From assembly GCA_949126835.1 (NCBI GenBank), contig OX421498.1, forward strand, positions 31,584,081 to 31,648,080: 64,000 nt of DNA, given 5' to 3'. Origin of the DNA: Anisus vortex. Taxonomy: Eukaryota > Mollusca > Gastropoda > Planorbidae. A program made the position numbers and the translations under genes. The notes under the pieces are model-generated. The model was given only the letters and a program-made list of their open reading frames with translations, did no database searches and was not told where the DNA came from. This document shows positions 1-11,250 of this stretch, piece by piece. Numbering within the stretch: the stretch's first letter is position 1; the number at the start of each line of letters is the position of its first letter.

Positions 1-420
1 TCAGGCCGAATCTGAAGGGCACATAGAAAGACGACAGTCAGGCCGAATCTGAAGGGCACATAGAAAGACGACAGTCAGGCCGAATCTGAAGGGCACATAG
101 AAAGACGACGGTCAGGCCGAATCTGAAGGACACATAGAAAGACGACAGTCAGGCCGAATCTGAAGGGCACATAGAAAGACGACAGTCAGGCCGAATCTGA
201 AGGGCACATAGAAAGACGACAGTCAGGCCGAATCTGAAGGACACATAGAAAGACGACAGTCAGGCCGGATCTGAAGGGCACATAGAAAGACGAGAAGGAG
301 GCCAAATAAGTCCATAAAAAGACGTCAGTCAGGCCGAATCTGAAGGACACATAAAAAGACGAGAAGCAGGCCAAGTTGGAAGGCCCATAGAAAGACGACA
401 GTCAGTCCGAATCGGAAGGG
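1..420. repeat. 37-bp minisatellite
   Basis: A 37-bp unit beginning tcaggccgaatctgaagg repeats head to tail from the first base of the window. About eight copies are nearly perfect to about 296, followed by degenerate copies to about 420. Variation is mainly 'gggcac' versus 'ggacac'. The array is cut by the window edge, so its true length is unknown. Open frames across it are by-products of the repeat. Confidence 0.95.
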
Positions 421-504
421 CCCAGGAGAAGGCCGAATCTCTCGTTAGTGCTGACCTCGCCCTCATTTTTACTGACATATTCTCCTGCTAAGCACACAGG
501 ACCT

Positions 505-750
505 ACTAATGGTACCTACTACCTAGTTCAGCACCCACTAGGACATGGGGCCTACCAGTTGTACCTACTACCTAGTTCAGCACCCACTAGGACATGGGGC
601 CTACCAGTGGTACCTACTACCTAGTTCAGCACCCACTAGGACATGGGGCCTACCAGTGGTACCTACTACCTAGTTCAGCACCCACTAGGACATGGGGCCT
701 ACCAGTGGTACCTACTACCTAGTTCAGCACCCACTAGGACATGGGGCCTA
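505..750. repeat. 49-bp minisatellite, about 5 copies
   Basis: A 49-bp unit containing cctagttcagcacccacta and ggacatggggcctac is repeated about five times with almost no divergence. It is separated from the 37-bp array by about 85 bp of unrelated sequence. No coding content. Confidence 0.93.
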
Positions 751-1026
751 CATAAACCCAAACGACGGCCCCAAAAATAGACATTTACAGAATACTACAA
801 AATATTACACACTATATATAAATATATATATATTAAAATTCGAAGAGCCTTAATATAAAGTATAGAATTTAAATATGTTACTTTTACATTGTACTATAAC
901 TCCAATATGTTATATACTGAAGAAGAAATAATCTATTTTTGTTTACGAAAACAACAAACGCCATTAGCAGTATTAAACATTTTCGACCACTTGAATTAAA
1001 ATGAACACCAACACGACATAAAGTAA

Positions 1027-1230
1027 GTAAAGTACCCGTCGGGCCAAATTGATCATAGGACCAGTTTCTGTGGCCACGCCATACTAGGGGATGTGTGACC
1101 AGCACAATGATCAACCGCCTTTACCTCAACTAATGTCAGGTACCCTCAGAACTGGGTAAACTCAAGGGAACAAATCTCAGCCTTCACCAGGATTCGAACC
1201 CAGGACCTGCCGCTCGTACCACCGTGCCCC
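1027..1230 (-). mobile_element. SINE-A copy (tRNA-derived), internally deleted
   Basis: On the minus strand this has the layout shared by the SINE-A copies here: a tRNA-like head with B box, then a body containing the conserved 'gtggccacagaaactgg' and 'ttggtccgacgggtact' blocks. Visible on the plus strand are agtaaagtacccgtcggg, gtggccacgccatactag and ggattcgaacccaggacc (B-box complement). The segment between B box and A box is shortened compared with the copies at 7109 and 23423. No clear target duplication. Confidence 0.8.
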
Positions 1231-2079
1231 AAAAGAGACATACATATAGCAATACGGATATTATAGACAAACTTCTACATGCCTGGCGTGAGTGCTGCGA
1301 AATTTGGCAGACCTAGCTATACCCACCTCCTTCTCCCTTCTACAACTTTGCATACACACACATACATACAGACACTGAGGGAGGGAATGAGGGAGAGAGA
1401 GAGAGAGTGCGAGCATCCAACACAAAGGTAAGGGGTAAATATGTAATAAGGTGAACGAGACAATCTGTAAACGTTTTATAAGCGGATGAAGTGATTCTTA
1501 AAATAGACAGCGCCCCCCCCCCCCCCCCCGCTTGGTGGAGTTTAACTCATAGAATCTGGAGGTATGGGTAAGCACGAAAGAAAAAGACATAATGGGGGGT
1601 GGGGTGGAGGAAGAGGGGGGGTGGAGAGACAGAGATTATATAGAAGTCTAATGTAATACCTACACACAGAGCAGACAGAAATGAAAATAAAACTAAGAAG
1701 TGGGTGAGGAAGGTGGGGGTCTGTATTCGACATTATATTTTATATGCCTAACAGAGTTCACGTCCAGTTGTTCGGAAATTCCCAATCCATGCACAATCTT
1801 CTTACCTGTGTGCTTCCACTATCAGGTTCCAGAAAATTAAGATTTTAAAAATAAATAATGAAGGAATTCGCCCCTCTCCCTACTCTCGTTTTTTGTGTGT
1901 CCCCCATCCTTAAAAAAACAAACAAACAAACAAGACTGAACGAACACTTTTATTTTTTATAAAGTGATATAATCAAACAGTTGGAGTATTGCTTCCTGGA
2001 TTAAAGAACTGATTTATAGACAGGATACATACAAACTTCTTGGGCAACAGTCTCCAAATATAACTTTTGTTTCAAATAG
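1231..2079. other. Gene-free stretch with simple sequence
   Basis: No gene recognised. It holds a GA tract near 1390, a run of about 19 C near 1511-1529, a G-rich block at 1590-1625 and an (aaac)n stretch near 1915-1932. Confidence 0.6.
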
Positions 2080-2561
2080 AGGCCGACCGAGAGCACATTT
2101 TTGGTTTCGGTCGAAAACGAAACCATCCCGAAAGTTATACATTGACTTATGGGCGCAACCGAAGAAGAAACGTAAAGTTTCACTACACCTTCGGCCGAAA
2201 CCGAAACTGAAAAACAATAAAAAAAAAATTTTTCATTTTTTTTTTCATTCTTTGAGGTGATTAAAAAATCCGTTTTTATATATTTACTTCATTTTTCTAC
2301 TTCACACAGATTAATTCGCAACAGTTAAACTAAATTATTAAAATAAAATTACCAATAAACAGAGTAATAGATGCAGCACTAACGTTGCAGTCTGAATTTT
2401 GAAATTTATAATAGATATTCGGCTGATGCCCGAAAGTTAAATATCAGTATCGGCTGACAATGAAAGCTTACTTTTTGGCTTCGGTCGAAACCGAAACCGA
2501 AACTACTCCGAAAGAGGCCATTTGCCTACTTTCGGAGCCGAAACTGAATTTCGGTCGGCCT
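2080..2561. mobile_element. Non-autonomous DNA transposon (MITE-like), terminal inverted repeats
   Basis: The ends are inverted: aggccgaccga at the left and tcggtcggcct at the right. Subterminal blocks on both sides are rich in 'ttcggtcgaaa' and 'cgaaaccgaaa', also in inverted relation. The roughly 480-bp interior is AT-rich with no transposase. The flanks show no exact target duplication, so it is probably old. The TIR style resembles hAT-like MITEs, but the superfamily is an inference. Confidence 0.65.
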
Positions 2562-3769
2562 TTAATTTCATAGCATTTTTAAAAAAAACTAGTCTAGTTC
2601 TAATCAATAAAAAAAAACCGTTCCGTTGAAAATACAAATTTCTTCCTACGTTAAACAGAAAAATGTTAAAAGGGGGGCCCCATAAAGTTACCAGTGATCA
2701 AATAATTCAGGTCTGACAAAGAAAGGCACTGTGCGCCCCCCTCTCTTTCCCAAACCAGGGTTTCATCCGGATGCCGGGACATAGTTAAATCGGGATCAAC
2801 CCCGTCCCTCTTTTGGGCAGAAATTTTAAGCCCCCGTGAGCTCCTTAACTTGTTATGTCACAATTCGCGTGGATATATCGCCATCCTTTATGTTTCTTCT
2901 ATGGAGACCACGAACTACATTTCTGGAAAAGTGTATAGGTGTATGAAAGAAAAGGGTTAACAATGGTTAATGGGTTAATGATGATTTGTTGTTGATATTT
3001 CTAAATTAAGAGTGAAACGTACGAATAGCCTGGAAGTACAATAACTGTCTACGGGCAAGCAGTTTTTGTGTTAATTGAAGATTGCTATCTGTCATCAGAT
3101 CAGTAGACGTCCGGTGATATGGGGGAGGGGGGGCGACATGTTCGGTGGTACAGGCAGTGCATTCTGTCGATATCACACCGTGTTAAATTGTCTTTAGCGA
3201 TAACACTGGTCCGGGGGGGGGGGGTCAATGTAATAAATGCAGCCTCCTCGGGAGTTCAATTTCAAAAGATTCAAACGGGGGAGGGTGTGGGAAGGTAATG
3301 TGGCCTGGCATAGATTACTAGATTGAGATGGGCATTAATTTCAATGAGCCTTTTGAGTTCAATGTTTTGAGTAGAAATATATTTTGTTCAGCTATCAAAT
3401 AGAACTAAATCATATTACCTATCTATCTTTCTTTATATACTTCTAAAAGTTATATCTACCTATATTTATATCTACCTAAATCCATCCATCTAATACATGC
3501 ATTTATTTTCCTGTCTGTCAATCTATTTACATATCTCATATATATCTGGTAGTCTATCCATCTACCTATATTTATATTGGACGAGTACGTTCACAACCTA
3601 GGGCAGCCATTTGCCTTTATATTTAGACACGGGTATTTCCGTTATCATTTCCAAAACGAAGTCCTAAAGCATGTTCTTAATTGCCCGAACTAGTTTCGGT
3701 CGAATCAGGTATCGTTCAATTCGCAAGAGCTACAGTTTGCTCTTAAATGGGCTCGTGCACTTTCGCCGA
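2562..3769. other. Gene-free stretch
   Basis: No gene, exon or intact element recognised. G runs lie near 3125 and 3212-3222. A degenerate TCTA/ATCT-rich stretch covers about 3415-3580. Confidence 0.5.
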
Positions 3770-3870
3770 CTAAGGGCGAGCTAGGAAGCAAATCCTAGCC
3801 TTTACCAGGATACGAACCCAGGACCTTCAGTACGCCAGCCGAACGCGCCGCAGCTCGGCTACCGTGGCCC
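3770..3870 (-). mobile_element. tRNA-derived SINE head, related to SINE-A
   Basis: The minus strand reads a tRNA-like head: A-box-like 'tagccgagctg', then B box within 'cctgggttcgtatcctgg', then 'aggctagga'. After the head the sequence does not match the SINE-A body; upstream bases (3600-3770) bear no resemblance to it. It is either a head-only relic or a second SINE family sharing the same tRNA head. It lies about 20 bp from the 29-bp array. Confidence 0.65.
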
Positions 3871-3890
3871 GTGAAGGCATTATAACGCAA

Positions 3891-5429
3891 TACAAATGTA
3901 TTGATTTCATCTAGAGGATAACAAATGTATTGATTTCATCTAGAGGATAACAAATGTATTGATTTCATCTAGAGGATAACAAATGTATTGATTTCATCTA
4001 AAGGATAACAAATGTATTGATTTCATCTAGAGGATAACAAATGTATTGATTTCATCTAAAGGATAACAAATGTATTGATTTCATCTAGAGGATAACAAAT
4101 GTATTGATTTCATCTAGAGGATAACAAATGTATTGATTTCATCTAGAGGATAACAAATGTATTGATTTCATCTAGAGGATAACAAATGTATTGATTTCAT
4201 CTAGAGGATAACAAATGTATTGATTTCATCTAGAGGATAACAAATGTATTGATTTCATCTAGAGGATAACAAATGTATATATTTCATCTAGAGGATAACA
4301 AATGTATTGATTTCATCTTGAGGATAACAAATGTATTGATTTCATCTAGAGGATAACAAATGTATTGATTTCATCTAGAGGATAACAAATGTATTGATTT
4401 CATCTAGAGGATAACAAATGTATTGATTTCATCTAGAGGATAACAAATGTATTGATTTCATCTAGAGGATAACAAATGTATTGATTTCATCTAGAGGATA
4501 ACAAATGTATTGATTTCATCTTGAGGATAACAAATGTATAGATTTCATCTAGAGGATAACAAATGTATAGATTTCATCTAGAGGATAACAAATGTATAGA
4601 TTTCATCTAGAGGATAACAAATGTATAGATTTCATCTAGAGGATAACAAATGTATAGATTTCATCTAGAGGATAACAAATGTATAGATTTCATCTAGAGG
4701 ATAACAAATGTATTGATTTCATCTTGAGGATAACAAATGTATTGATTTCATCTAGAGGATAACAAATGTATAGATTTCATCTAGAGGATAACAAATGTAT
4801 AGATTTCATCTAGAGGATAACAAATGTATAGATTTCATCTAGAGGATAACAAATGTATAGATTTCATCTAGAGGATAACAAATGTATTGATTTCATCTAG
4901 AGGATAACAAATGTATTGATTTCATCTAGAGGATAACAAATGTATTGATTTCATCTAGAGGATAACAAATGTATTGATTTCATCTAGAGGATAACAAATG
5001 TATTGATTTCATCTAGAGGATAACAAATGTATAGATTTCATCTAGAGGATAACAAATGTATTGATTTCATCTAGAGAATAACAAATGTATAGATTTCATC
5101 TAGAGGATAACAAATGTATAGATTTCATCTAGAGGATAACAAATGTATAGATTTCATCTAGAGGATAACAAATGTATAGATTTCATCTAGAGGATAACAA
5201 ATGTATTGATTTCATCTTGAGGATAACAAATGTATTGATTTCATCTAGAGGATAACAAATGTATAGATTTCATCTAGAGGATAACAAATGTATAGATTTC
5301 ATCTAGAGGATAACAAATGTATTGATTTCATCTAGAGGATAACAAATGTATAGATTTCATCTAGAGGATAACAAATGTATTGATTTCATCTAGAGGATAA
5401 CAAATGTATTGATTTCATCTAGAGGATAC
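3891..5429. repeat. 29-bp minisatellite, about 53 copies
   Basis: An uninterrupted head-to-tail array with a 29-bp period and no spacers. Two main monomer types differ at one base (gtattgattt versus gtatagattt). Minor variants carry 'atcttgagg', 'atctaaagg' or 'gtatatattt'. The first third is almost all T-type. The remainder alternates in blocks, with a recurring pattern around the 'cttgagg' variant, suggesting higher-order block duplication. Confidence 0.97.
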
Positions 5430-5531
5430 ATTTTTGTATTATGTTCTTTATAAAATCCCATTAGATGCCGAATAAACTTTAAATGGCTGTTTAATCGAGA
5501 TTGTGATCAGTATCACGTGTGAAGTGGTTAC

Positions 5532-5645
5532 ATTGGGGGGGGGGGGGGAGGCGGAGTAGATTGTGTGTGTGTGGGGGGGGGAGCATATAGGGGTGGCTAT
5601 GTTGAGATTGTCGGTGTGTGTGCGTGGGTGTGTGTGTGTGTGGGC

Positions 5646-5680
<35 letters not shown>

Positions 5681-5720
5681 AGAGAGAGAGAGAGAGAAGG
5701 AGAAAGAGAGATCAACTGAA
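5532..5720. repeat. G-run, GT and GA microsatellites
   Basis: A run of about 13 G near 5536, then (GT)-rich sequence at 5563-5645 and (GA)n at 5647-5710. The open frames on both strands are low-complexity and not genes. Confidence 0.9.
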
Positions 5721-5795
5721 AGTGAGAAAGAAACAGATAAAATACAGATCAGGCAGAGTGTGATAGAGAGTAACGGTATATGATAAAGGACAGAG

Positions 5796-6330
5796 ACGTT
5801 AGAAAGAAAAAGAGAGAGAGAGAGAGAGATTGTGAGAGGACTTTAGCGATGTATGTGAAAAAGTGAAAGAAAGAGAATGGGCAAATAACATGAAGGGCGA
5901 GAGAGGGGGGGAGGGAATCAAGAGAAAGAGAGAAGGATACACACATATGAAAGACAAGACAGAATGAGAGAGAGAGAGAAAGAGAGAGAGAGAAAGAGAG
6001 AGAGAGAGAAAGCGAGAAATAGAGAGAGAGAGAGAGAGAGAAGGATACACACATATGAAAGACAAGACAGAATGAGAGAGAGAGAGAAAGAGAGAGAGAG
6101 AAAGAGAGAGAGAGAGAAAGCGAGAAATAGAGAGAGAGAGAGAGAGAGAAGGATACACACATATGAAAGACAAGACAGAATGAGAGAGAGAGAGAAAGAG
6201 AGAGAGAGAAAGAGAGAGAGAGAGAAAGCGAGAAATAGAGAGAGAGAGAGAGAGAGAAGGATACACACATATGAAAGACAAGACAGAGAGAGAGAGAGAG
6301 AGAGAGAAGGATACACATATATGAAAGACA

Positions 6331-6361
<31 letters not shown>

Positions 6362-6535
6362 AGGATACACACATATGAAAGACAAGACAGAGTGAGAGAG
6401 AGAGAGAGAGAGAGGGTGAGAGAGAAGGATACACACATATGAAACACAAGACAGGGTGAGAAAGAGAGAAATAGAGAGAGAGAGAAAGAGAGAAAGAGAG
6501 AAAGAGAGAGAGAGAAAGAGAGAGAGAGAAAGAGA
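5796..6535. repeat. GA-rich compound satellite with 108-bp higher-order units
   Basis: Purine-rich sequence broken by a recurring anchor, aaggatacacacatatgaaa, at 5933, 6041, 6149, 6257, 6307, 6361 and 6425. The first three spacings are exactly 108 bp and the units look identical; later spacings shrink to 50, 54 and 64 bp. Because 108 is divisible by three, a plus-strand frame (5964-6395) and long minus-strand frames stay open. They encode only Arg/Glu- or Ser/Leu-rich repeats and are treated as artefacts. Confidence 0.92.
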
Positions 6536-7097
6536 TGAGGATATAAACACATTCATTAAAGACGAAGAGTGAGAGTGGAAAGTGAGCTGATGGAGGTTAT
6601 ACGCGGGGGCGGGAGGCGTGGAGCGTGACAAGTGAGCCAGATTTCAAAAGAGAAAAGCGGCACGCACACACACACACACAAGCGCAATAAAACAAGAGGG
6701 CCAGTGGGAGGGTAGGGTCGTGGTGACCCATTTAAGTGTTGTCCCCACCGCCCACCCTCCTCCGTGCGTGAGCGCGCGCGTGAGGCGGAGAGAGACACAG
6801 AGAGAGAGAGAGGCGGCGTGTGAGCCAGAAGGTCCTTGCATCAATCCCAGTCATGAATCATTCAGCGAGGCAAATAAAGGAACATCTGTAAGGGCAGTGT
6901 TAACTAGACGCCCGATGATAATGTTTCTATAAGGAGGGGGGGGGGGGCGCCACACAGCGCCGGCGCCCGCTGAACAAGAAGACCATAACAAAATTTGAGA
7001 TACAAACATTCACGCTACCCCCCCCCCCCCCCCCCCGGGGCAGCTTTCAAATATTTCATTATAATACAGTATTAAATATTATAGGTTTCTAAAATAA
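6536..7097. other. Gene-free stretch with simple repeats
   Basis: Short CA (6665-6680) and CG/GA tracts, a G run near 6934-6946 and a C run of about 18 at 7018-7035. No recognisable gene. Confidence 0.55.
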
Positions 7098-7108
7098 TAA
7101 TCGTATAG

Positions 7109-7374
7109 TAAAGTACCCGTCGGACCAAATCAATCATAGTGCCGGTGAAGCAGCGTTCACCAGTTTCTGTCGCCACGGCATACTAGGGGGTGTGTAGCCA
7201 AGACAATGCCCAGACGCCTTTACTTTTACCCCAACTAATTTCAGGTACCCATCAGGGCTGTGTAGACTCGGTGGGCACCCTCACGTCCCGGGAAAAAAAA
7301 TCCCTAACCTTCACCGTGATTTGAAACCAGGACTTCGGTACGCCAGCCGAATGCGCCGCCGCTCGGCCACCGAG
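7109..7374 (-). mobile_element. SINE-A copy, split by a nested DNA transposon
   Basis: Full-type SINE-A on the minus strand: agtaaagtacccgtcgga tail, 'ccggtgaagcagcgttcacc' body, B-box complement, and head ending gctcggccaccgag. Target duplications bracket the SINE plus its nested insertion: taatcgtatag at 7098-7108 and taatagtatag at 8038-8048 (one mismatch). The last 7 bp of the SINE (caccgag) recur at 8031-8037, on the other side of the nested element. Confidence 0.9.
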
Positions 7375-8030
7375 CAGACATGCCTACCCCTAATGACTAA
7401 AAAGAGGAACAATCTTGATGAAAAAGAGGATTTTTCAACAAAAAAGCGGAACACTCATTATCTAACAATCTTTTATAATAAAAAACAAAACAAAACATTA
7501 GCTATTCAAAATGTAGGTAGGCCTACGTTTTACAGACTATTCGCAATGGATCTAGTCTAGATCTAGTAGGCCTATAAAGAACATTAAGTTTACATGTTTT
7601 TCTTTGCTGAATAATCTCCTCTGAATATTCCTTCCTATAACACTGAATTAGTTTTTTACAGTTTGAACAAGTCATATTTAAACTTTCTGAGGCAGGACGT
7701 TTAGATATATTCACAATCTTAGCAATACAGTAAAGGAAAAGAAGATCCATTGCCAAACACGCGTATTACCGCAAAAACCTTCAGAAAAGCCCAGAATATA
7801 TCTTTTAATAAACCCAGAAAACCCAAGTAACGATAATTATAGCATTTTGACCTTTTTTGTGCCTTTGTTTTATCAACCTAGACACGGACTATATTTCAAC
7901 ACATGAAAAACCCAAACTTTCCCATTTAGCATAACAAAACTAGTAAAAAGCGGAACGGCGGAACAAAGTGTGTTTTTGGATAAAAGAACGCGGAACAAAT
8001 ACGCCAAAAGCGGAACGGTAGGCATGTCTG
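7375..8030. mobile_element. 656-bp DNA transposon nested in SINE-A
   Basis: Perfect 14-bp terminal inverted repeats: cagacatgcctacc at 7375-7388 and its complement at 8017-8030. They are flanked by a 7-bp target duplication, caccgag (7368-7374 and 8031-8037). Several 'agcggaac'/'agaggaac' motifs lie near both ends. No transposase is recognisable; short open frames inside have no identifiable motif. The CA-start TIR and 7-bp duplication do not settle the superfamily (hAT-like or P-like are possible). Confidence 0.88.
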
Positions 8031-8048
8031 CACCGAGTAATAGTATAG

Positions 8049-8591
8049 AGGGTTTGTTTAAAACTAAAATCAATGCATAACTCGTAAACTTTTTTCAAAG
8101 TATGAAAAATTCACAAACCATTATATGTACCAGTAAGTGTTGAAATGTCATAATGTTAAACGATAGTGTAAAAAAGGTTGTCCAGATTAACAATTTTTTT
8201 AAAGCTGATGTTATTCATTACTGATAGAACTTAGAGAAGAATTTCAGACAGAAAAACAAACAACTAACACGATAAGGAGCTAAGGAATCCTCAAGTTTAC
8301 CATTTATTCCTATGAATATAAATAAATGTAAATAGATATAGCTATATAGGTATTTATAAAAACGAAAACAAATATTCGCTACTTTTTTTTTGTTTACCAT
8401 AAAAACTTTCACCAACTTTAAAAAAAAATAATTGAAAAACCAGGACTGTTTTCCTAAACTTACTCGTCCCTTATGAACACCCATGTACCCATACGATGTG
8501 TGTCTTCATATTAAGTTTTGTAATATATAAAAAAACAAGTATTTGTCATTACGTTGAGGTACCCAACTTTTAAAAAACTAAAATTCTGAAA
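8049..8591. other. AT-rich gene-free stretch
   Basis: No gene or repeat recognised; poly-A/T-rich sequence with short spurious frames only. Confidence 0.5.
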
Positions 8592-8690
8592 GTAGCCCGG
8601 TCGGAGTGGTGAAGCAACAATAATTCGCAAGTTGTTCCTATGTCACGGGATGCAATTGGGGGTCGTGTGGCCAGCACAGAGCGAGCTACC
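8592..8690 (-). mobile_element. Degraded SINE-A relic
   Basis: The order of blocks follows SINE-A on the minus strand: agtagcccggtcgga, gtggtgaagcaac, then gtgtggccagcacag. Intervening sequence is heavily mutated and the tRNA head is missing. Confidence 0.5.
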
Positions 8691-9150
8691 AGTGTTGTGG
8701 GAGTCCATCACTGTGTACATTTGTGGGCAGTAATAAATACTATGATCACATCATGAGTAAACGTCAACAGAACGGTTTAAGAAATATAAAAAAAAACATT
8801 GTGAAAACTACAACAGTTTCAATAACAAGAGTATATAGCTGATCATTATAGTGCCTGTTGTCAAAATGGCCACCACCTTTAAAAACTATAGAAAGAAAAT
8901 TCTTAAGATATAATAAAAAATGTTTTTTTTTTAAAGATGACAGGCCTTAGAAAGATGGACCGAAAGAGCAACGTCCAAAACTAATTGGATAGAATTTCAC
9001 AAAAATCAATTCAAATACGACACTCGGTTGTGGAAGGCGGGATTTTAATTAAAACTATTTGAACAGATGAATATGTGATGTACAGCGCCATACTAAGATG
9101 GGAAGTAAAGAAAGTCGTGTGTAGGTCGTGTGTAGTGTAGCCAGTGTAGG
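8691..9150. other. Gene-free stretch
   Basis: AT-rich unique sequence with no supported gene or element. Confidence 0.5.
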
Positions 9151-9650
9151 TAGGGGTTGGCATATCTAGCTGGGACATCGTCGGGACACACTAGGATGGT
9201 GGCGTAGAAATGAAGTAAAAATTTAATATCATTACTTTTTATTTAGAACACAATTACATGGAACTTGTTGCCGCAGAAGTAGTAGGGTACAACATATTTT
9301 TCGTGGCGCTGCTTAAATAGTTCCAGCCCTTACTACTACTAGAAAAGTCTGGTATATTCTCGAATGGTGGCGCTAGATAGATCTAGAGGGTGCTTGCATC
9401 GTCGATACAGGATACGCAACATGCAACGCCATCTGTGAGATGACCTTGTCAACATAAACTTGTTGACATAAATAAAACTAAATGAGGCTGCATTTACATG
9501 TTGCGCTAACAGATGGCGTTACTTCAGTACTTGAGCCAAGCTCGTAACAGTTACAGTATTTTGCTAAATCGGGATAAAATTCGGTCTTGTCGGGACAAGA
9601 AGGTTCATAACGGTGACAGCCCCGATATATCGGGACGGGTGGAAACCGTA
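9151..9650. mobile_element. hAT-like non-autonomous element, about 500 bp
   Basis: The left end begins taggggttgg and the right end finishes ggaaaccgta, a degenerate inverted pair. The flanks are agtgtagg (9143-9150) and tgtgtagg (9651-9658), a 7/8 match fitting the 8-bp hAT duplication. 'cgggac' motifs occur near both ends. No transposase. The degenerate TIR makes the boundaries provisional. Confidence 0.5.
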
Positions 9651-9658
9651 TGTGTAGG

Positions 9659-10279
9659 TGTAACAATGTCTTTGAGATGAGCTTGACTATTTCACGCAGG
9701 CGTGTAGTCGATATAAACTATTCTGTCGTGCACACAGCTGCCCTAAATAATACATTGATACATTGTGTACATGTCCCAACAGTTATCCAGATCAGGGACT
9801 TTCTATCAGATGACGCGAGTCTTGTCATCGAAATGGTTACCGTAAATAGGTTTACATAGATATATCCTCGGAAAAAAAAATATGCCCCGAAGTTATCTTT
9901 TAAAACCAATCAAATACTAAAACGCGCGTTTGCATAATTGTATTGGTCCAATAAGCTCTTTCGATATTAAACAATGGGCACATAATATAACATTAAAAAA
10001 TATATATATTGCTTAAATACTACCGCAATCAGTTCCAAGAAACCTTTAGAGAAAAGTCCGTGGGTTTAAAAAAAACAAACACTGTATCTATAGAAGAAAG
10101 TATTAGCATGGCGACGTCTGCTACTGGTATACTGGAATTCAATAGTGGAGAAATAATAACAAAAATTACATAAATAACGCCAGACAGAGAAACCGTATGT
10201 TGTGCGACCTTCAATGAACAAGTTGTGTAGACCTTTTATCTTTAAAATATCCTAAAATATCATATCAATCATATCTAAC
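9659..10279. other. Gene-free stretch
   Basis: AT-rich sequence with no supported gene; short frames on both strands lack any motif. Confidence 0.5.
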
Positions 10280-10290
10280 TACAGTGAGTA

Positions 10291-10564
10291 GGGGGCGCGG
10301 TGGCAGTGCGTTTTGATTGCGAACCAAAGGTTCTGGGTTCGAATCCTGGGAGGCTAGGACTTTTTTTCCCGGGTCTGGGGGGTGTCCCTGAGTCTACCCC
10401 GCTCTCGTGGGGCACTTGACCTTAGTTGGGGTAAAGTAAAGCCGGCTAAGCATTGCACTGGCCACACAATCACCTTGTATGCCGTGGCCACTGAAACTGG
10501 TGAACGCTGCTTCACCGGCCCTATGAATCAATTTGGTCCAAACGGGAAAATTTACTTTACTTTT
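10291..10564 (+). mobile_element. SINE-A copy with perfect 11-bp target duplication
   Basis: The clearest full-length copy, 274 bp. The head carries A-box-like 'cggtggcagtg' and a B box inside 'tgggttcgaatcctgg'. The body contains gtggccactgaaactgg and caatttggtccaaacggg. The 3' tail is 'ttactttactttt'. The direct repeat tacagtgagta flanks it at 10280-10290 and 10565-10575, as expected for LINE-mediated retroposition. Confidence 0.95.
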
Positions 10565-10575
10565 TACAGTGAGTA

Positions 10576-11250
10576 TTGAATATCGTATACAATGCCAATA
10601 CATACTCATACTATAGTTAGTAGTGAAGGTAGTTAGAAAGTACTGACCAATTAATTTCGCTTACTACTTCTACCACAAAATGGTCAAATCTCGCTTTCGC
10701 TTTTATAGAGTCTTTAGTTTATCGTATAATAAAAACATTAAAGAGTTTCTTGAAGTCGGAAATAAAAATGCCGTACAAAATATGATAATTGGAAATGGAT
10801 TTTGGGATTTTTTTGTATTTTGGCCAGGGATGGTGGAGGTTCGGGCGAGTGAAGGGGGTGGGGGGAACTTTCGTCAGAAAATAATTAAAACCTGATAAAA
10901 TGTTTTGAAGTCTCTCGGTGGTCAGAACGACACAGACGCCCCCAAGGGGGTGTGAGGCTCATCCTTTTAACACTGTATCATCTGCACTCGGATATGTGAG
11001 TTTATAAAGTTGATTGTAGTGAAACATGCCTTGTGTGAACTTGGCAGGAGAGTTGCAAGGAGCGGTGGAGTACAGTTTCCACCGAGTGAAAGCCCATGTT
11101 GTGCGGGCCACCGAGGTTGTAATACTTGAACTTGCCTTGTGGCTACGGTTGTAACCTCTAAATTAATTTCATAAGAAGCTTTCAGCATCGCCCAGTGTGT
11201 CCACCGATTACTGTCTATGACAAGTTTAATACACTTTTTCTACTCTGGGT
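10576..11250. other. Gene-free stretch
   Basis: No gene supported. A 71-codon plus-strand frame at 10680 and a 73-codon minus-strand frame at 10967 have no recognisable motif or splice context. Confidence 0.45.

Noticed and set aside
3891..5429. CRISPR-like regular repeats
   Set aside because: The 29-bp units are directly adjacent with no unique spacers, no cas genes, and a clearly animal context; it is a minisatellite.
5749..6631. Long minus-strand frames of 216-267 codons
   Set aside because: They read Ser/Leu repeats from a GA satellite and have no domain; three overlapping frames are open at once.
10291..10350. tRNA gene (also the heads of the other SINE-A copies)
   Set aside because: A and B boxes are present, but no complete cloverleaf; the head continues into a repeated SINE body with target duplications.
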